From NCBI GenBank assembly GCA_037441525.1, contig JBBISA010000054.1:1-26843 (forward strand): a stretch of DNA of 26,843 nucleotides. Reading direction: 5' to 3'. Below the pieces are notes generated by a model. It was not told the DNA's origin. It saw only the letters and a list, made by a program, of their open reading frames with translations, and did not search any database. Each line of letters starts with the position of its first letter. Position 1 is the stretch's first letter. The position numbers were made by a program, and so were the translations under genes. Of the stretch, positions 24,431-26,843 are shown piece after piece. The stretch is from SKVR01 sp037441525. Its GTDB lineage: Bacteria > Bacteroidota > Bacteroidia > Bacteroidales > UBA7960.

Positions 24431-24471
24431 GTTGGTTTAAATAATTGTTTAACTCTTTAAAGTGTAGTGCT

Positions 24472-24717
24472 ATGGATAAAGCAACAGGAAGAGCCCTGGT
24501 GGGCTTTGTGATCGGTGCAGCTGTGGGCGCTGCAGCAGGAATTCTTTTCGCGCCAAAAAAAGGCTCTGAAACACGTAGAGACATAAAGGAAAAGGCGGAA
24601 GAAATCGGTAAGCAGGTATCTGCAAAAGTTGGCGAAAAAATGGACGAAATGAAAGCATTCGTGCAGGAGATGGCCAGCAATGTCAAGCACAAATTTCACA
24701 AGGTTGAAGAATCTTAA
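24472..24717 (+). CDS. YtxH domain-containing protein
   Basis: The 81-residue protein has one membrane segment rich in Gly and Ala (about 8-27, ALVGFVIGAAVGAAAGILFA), the YtxH signature APKKGSETRRDIKEKA (27-42) and an amphipathic charged helix to the end. YtxH proteins were first described as general stress proteins in Bacillus; the molecular role is unclear. The start is ATG 24472; an in-frame TTG at 24445 is less likely. It is the first gene of an operon with a two-helix membrane protein and a small basic protein, an arrangement resembling the enterobacterial yqjD-yqjE-yqjK group. Confidence 0.85.
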   Translation: MDKATGRALVGFVIGAAVGAAAGILFAPKKGSETRRDIKEKAEEIGKQVSAKVGEKMDEMKAFVQEMASNVKHKFHKVEES

Positions 24718-24815
24718 TGGATTTGTGTTTCCAGGTGCAGTTAACTGATTTTTATCCACTTGCCCGGAATTATGTTTGTTTTTCTCTCCTCTATACCAAT
24801 CTTATTAAAAACCGG

Positions 24816-25199
24816 ATGGAAAAGAAATCATTTTTCGAAAACATTTCCGAGATAGGAGAAAACCTCATGCTGTATATCGAAACAAATGTTTCGCTGTATA
24901 AGTTGATTGCCCTTGAGAAAGCCGTTAAGGCCCTTACGGTTGTTGTTTCCAATACATTTATCATCCTTTTTCTAGTGCTGTCGCTTATTTTTTTCTCAGC
25001 TGCTGCGGCACTGTATTTTGGACGAATACTGGAAAGCACCGAACTTGGACTTTTAATAGTTGCCGGGGGCTATTTCCTTCTCGGAATTGTTTTCTATGTT
25101 TTCAAGAAACAAATATTCAGCCGATTAATAATTAAGTTCCTCATCAATATTTTTGTGAAGGACGATGAGGATGAAAAACACAATGGTTTAGCAAAATAA
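24816..25199 (+). CDS. Phage holin family III / YqjE-like (DUF1469) membrane protein
   Basis: The 127-residue protein has an amphipathic N-terminal helix (1-38, SEIGENLMLYIETNVSLYKLIALEKAVKAL), two membrane helices (about 42-68 and 78-97) and a charged tail DDEDEK. This is the layout of the YqjE/DUF1469 family, called holin superfamily III in databases though the genes are chromosomal and not lytic. I start it at ATG 24816; the open frame runs back to 24717, but those 33 residues have no family resemblance. It lies 98 bases after ytxH and 9 bases before the next gene. Likely role is an envelope-stress or membrane-organising protein; this is inference. Confidence 0.8.
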   Translation: MEKKSFFENISEIGENLMLYIETNVSLYKLIALEKAVKALTVVVSNTFIILFLVLSLIFFSAAAALYFGRILESTELGLLIVAGGYFLLGIVFYVFKKQIFSRLIIKFLINIFVKDDEDEKHNGLAK

Positions 25200-25208
25200 T
25201 ACTGAAAC

Positions 25209-25499
25209 ATGGATAGCCACCGTTTTCATAAAATAAAGTCGCTGAGTGATATAAAACTCGAAAAGGAGCGTTTGCGCTACGAGCAACTTCTTGCCGAAAA
25301 TAAACTTGCCGAAAACATCCAGTCAGTTAAGCAAATGGCATCCATTACATCCCTGTTTGGAAGCATCACCTCAGGGTTTGAATTTGCACACGATATATTC
25401 AGAAAAATTGCAGATATCATAGCTCTATTCAGGGGGCCATCAAAAAAGAAAAAGAAAAAGAAAAATATAAAAACCCAGCAAGAAACTGAACACCAGTAG
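25209..25499 (+). CDS. Small Lys-rich coiled-coil protein, third gene of the ytxH operon
   Basis: The 96-residue protein is not assigned to a named family. Residues 1-40 are charged and likely coiled coil (LSDIKLEKERLRYEQLLAENKLAE), 42-75 form an amphipathic or weakly hydrophobic helix (ASITSLFGSITSGFEFAHDIFRKIADIIALF), and the tail has seven consecutive Lys (79-85). It follows the DUF1469 gene by 9 bases, so it is almost certainly translated from the same transcript. It may be a positional counterpart of YqjK: a charged N-terminus then a membrane-near helix. It could dock on membranes or on nucleic acid through the Lys tail. The A-rich codons (AAA/AAG) in that tail are notable. Confidence 0.72.
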   Translation: MDSHRFHKIKSLSDIKLEKERLRYEQLLAENKLAENIQSVKQMASITSLFGSITSGFEFAHDIFRKIADIIALFRGPSKKKKKKKNIKTQQETEHQ

Positions 25500-25542
25500 C
25501 TCTTTTCCCGAAAAGTCAATTACCAAATCATTTCTATTTCAT

Positions 25543-26703
25543 CTACTCGTTAAAAGTGATCCTGAGGTTAACAATTTCGGGCCGGTTTCCTATTCTAACG
25601 GGAGGGCCCCATGTCCCCACTCCGTTGGAAACATAAAAATGGGTATTGCCAATTTTTGCATACCCACGGCTAATGGCAAAAATAGCTGATGTAACATGGT
25701 TGAGGGGCCATAATTGCCCATGGTGGGTGTGGCCCGAAACCTGCAAATCAATTCCAGCATCAGCAGCCTTTTCGGGGTAGTAAGGTTGATGGTCCATTAA
25801 TATAACAGGATATGTTGGATCGGTTTTCGCGACCAGTTCTTCCAATGACATACGCTGTTGGCCGGCAAAACGCAATTTATCGCGGTCTTCGCGTCCAATG
25901 ATGTAAAAACTATAATTTATTTTAACCACGCTGTCTCTAACAATCTGAAGCCCATGACTGGTGAGGTATTTATAGGCTGGTTCGGCCCCACCAATGTATT
26001 CGTGGTTACCCATAACCGCAAATACGCCCAATGGAGCATTGAGACGACGCAGTGTTTCACCAATATTTTGGCGTAGCACCGGCTCAAGGTCTTCATCTAA
26101 CACATCGCCGGCCAGCAGTATTATGTCGGGATGGAGGGCTTGTACCTTATCAACAATTTTTTCGAAATGACCGTTGCCTATTATGGTTCCAAGATGAATA
26201 TCTGATAATAGTACTGCATTGAGTTGTTTTAGCCCGTTTGCACTTTTTGCAATATGCACGGTCTGGGTACGTACCACCGGGGTGCGGGCATTGATAAATC
26301 CAGCTAAAACGGCGATGAAAACCACCCCCGTTGTTCCGTAAAAAAGCCATAGTTTGGTTTTTTCATAGCTGTTTGTAAGTATTTGAGGAAAGAAGGGGAT
26401 TAAATAATTTACAAGCCTTAATACATCAAAAAGAACCACGGCCACTAAAAAATACAGCATTGCTGCCAGCCAGAACGAACCGGTCCAAACCAGGAAGTCG
26501 CTCATTGATGAAAGGTAAATTTTTTCGAGAAACCGGCCCGCTACATACGTGGCCACCAACCCCCAGAATATCCAGGGAAAGGCAGCCCTTAGGCCCGAAC
26601 CGGCAGGGAGTGCCTGTATGCCTCTTGAATAAATATAAAGGTTTACCAGAGTATAGATGGTTATTACCACCGAGAAAAAAATCAGGAAAGCCATTCTTTG
26701 CAT
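25543..26703 (-). CDS. Membrane-anchored calcineurin-like metallophosphoesterase
   Basis: The 386-residue protein has four membrane helices in the first 140 residues (about 5-27, 42-60, 72-98, 118-137) followed by a calcineurin-like phosphoesterase domain. The di-metal motifs are all present: LLSDIHLG (165-172; D168, H170), LLAGDVLDE (196-204; D200), MGNHEY (231-236; N233, H234), MDHQPYYP (303-310; H305) and SGHTHHGQLWP (323-333; H325, H327). This is the YkuE/YaeI-like group, whose members cleave phosphodiesters or UDP-sugar lipids. A role in lipid or envelope metabolism is possible but not shown. The ATG at 26703 has no Shine-Dalgarno; no -7 box was found upstream. It is convergent with the ytxH operon, with 43 bases between. 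Confidence 0.92.
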   Translation of the reverse strand: MQRMAFLIFFSVVITIYTLVNLYIYSRGIQALPAGSGLRAAFPWIFWGLVATYVAGRFLEKIYLSSMSDFLVWTGSFWLAAMLYFLVAVVLFDVLRLVNYLIPFFPQILTNSYEKTKLWLFYGTTGVVFIAVLAGFINARTPVVRTQTVHIAKSANGLKQLNAVLLSDIHLGTIIGNGHFEKIVDKVQALHPDIILLAGDVLDEDLEPVLRQNIGETLRRLNAPLGVFAVMGNHEYIGGAEPAYKYLTSHGLQIVRDSVVKINYSFYIIGREDRDKLRFAGQQRMSLEELVAKTDPTYPVILMDHQPYYPEKAADAGIDLQVSGHTHHGQLWPLNHVTSAIFAISRGYAKIGNTHFYVSNGVGTWGPPVRIGNRPEIVNLRITFNE

Positions 26704-26843
26704 AATTTACAGGATGAGTGCACAATTAACAGGTAAAAGGGGGTTTTGTTCTGAGATGAAGGGAACAAGTGTGTTGGGGTGATTTAAAAATCAGTATTGA
26801 CCGATTAAATTAAAATAACTCTTTTTTCAATTACTAAATATCA

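Larger units (their letters stand above)
24109..24471. other. Divergent intergenic region between cdd and the ytxH operon
   Basis: This 363-base gap has no gene. Its right part holds the ytxH promoter and leader hairpin. Its left part has only an 8-bp inverted word pair AATCCTTA (24205-24212) / TAAGGATT (24278-24285), too far apart to be convincing. Confidence 0.6.

Noticed and set aside
24717..24815. N-terminal extension of the DUF1469 gene from ATG 24717
   Set aside because: The extra 33 residues show no family resemblance; ATG 24816 gives the normal length for the family.
24816..25199. Holin family match as a sign of a prophage
   Set aside because: No other phage gene is present; the DUF1469/YqjE group is chromosomal and tied to small membrane-protein operons.

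Overview
The window looks like chromosomal DNA of a free-living or environmental member of the Bacteroidota, probably Bacteroidales/Marinilabiliales-like. This is inferred from protein style (DnaX starting MENFVVSARKYRP, XseA with a GIGHSTNETI motif, an SDR-type threonine dehydrogenase, paired M16 peptidases), from the absence of Shine-Dalgarno sequences, and from several upstream regions carrying the Bacteroidetes -7 box TAnnTTTG. No rRNA, tRNA, CRISPR array, transposase or prophage was seen. It is mostly a housekeeping region with one signalling locus.

Layout. 1-468: no convincing gene. 469-3256 (minus): a compact operon tdh-tatD-ansA (threonine dehydrogenase, TatD nuclease, type I asparaginase). 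3449-5269 (plus): dnaX, divergent from tdh. 5429-9025 (plus): two M16 peptidase genes, the first with an intact zinc site and the second without it but carrying an extra C-terminal domain; together they look like one periplasmic heteromeric protease. 9026-9373: an intergenic cluster of inverted repeats. 9374-19246 (minus): two very large hybrid histidine kinases in tandem (one with a solute-binding-protein sensor, one with a Cache-like sensor) followed by xseA. 19444-20115 (plus): inorganic pyrophosphatase, convergent with dprA (20121-21242, minus). 21461-22591 (plus): a MurG/GT28-like glycosyltransferase, overlapping the end of a ChaN-like protein (22585-23475, minus). 23617-24108 (minus): cytidine deaminase. 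24472-25499 (plus): a three-gene envelope/stress operon (YtxH, two-helix DUF1469/YqjE-like membrane protein, small Lys-rich coiled-coil protein). 25543-26703 (minus): membrane-anchored metallophosphoesterase.

The strongest item for a second look is in dnaX: an uninterrupted run of 11 A sits exactly between the Pro/Ala-rich linker and the tau-specific C-terminal part, and both alternative reading frames stop within five codons of it. This is the arrangement expected if transcriptional slippage makes a short gamma form. Other points are the inverted-repeat cluster at 9119-9330 built on a shared octamer, a hairpin in the 5' leader of the ytxH operon, and the tandem kinases with near-identical receiver domains but unrelated sensors. 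No clearly new multi-gene system was recognised.
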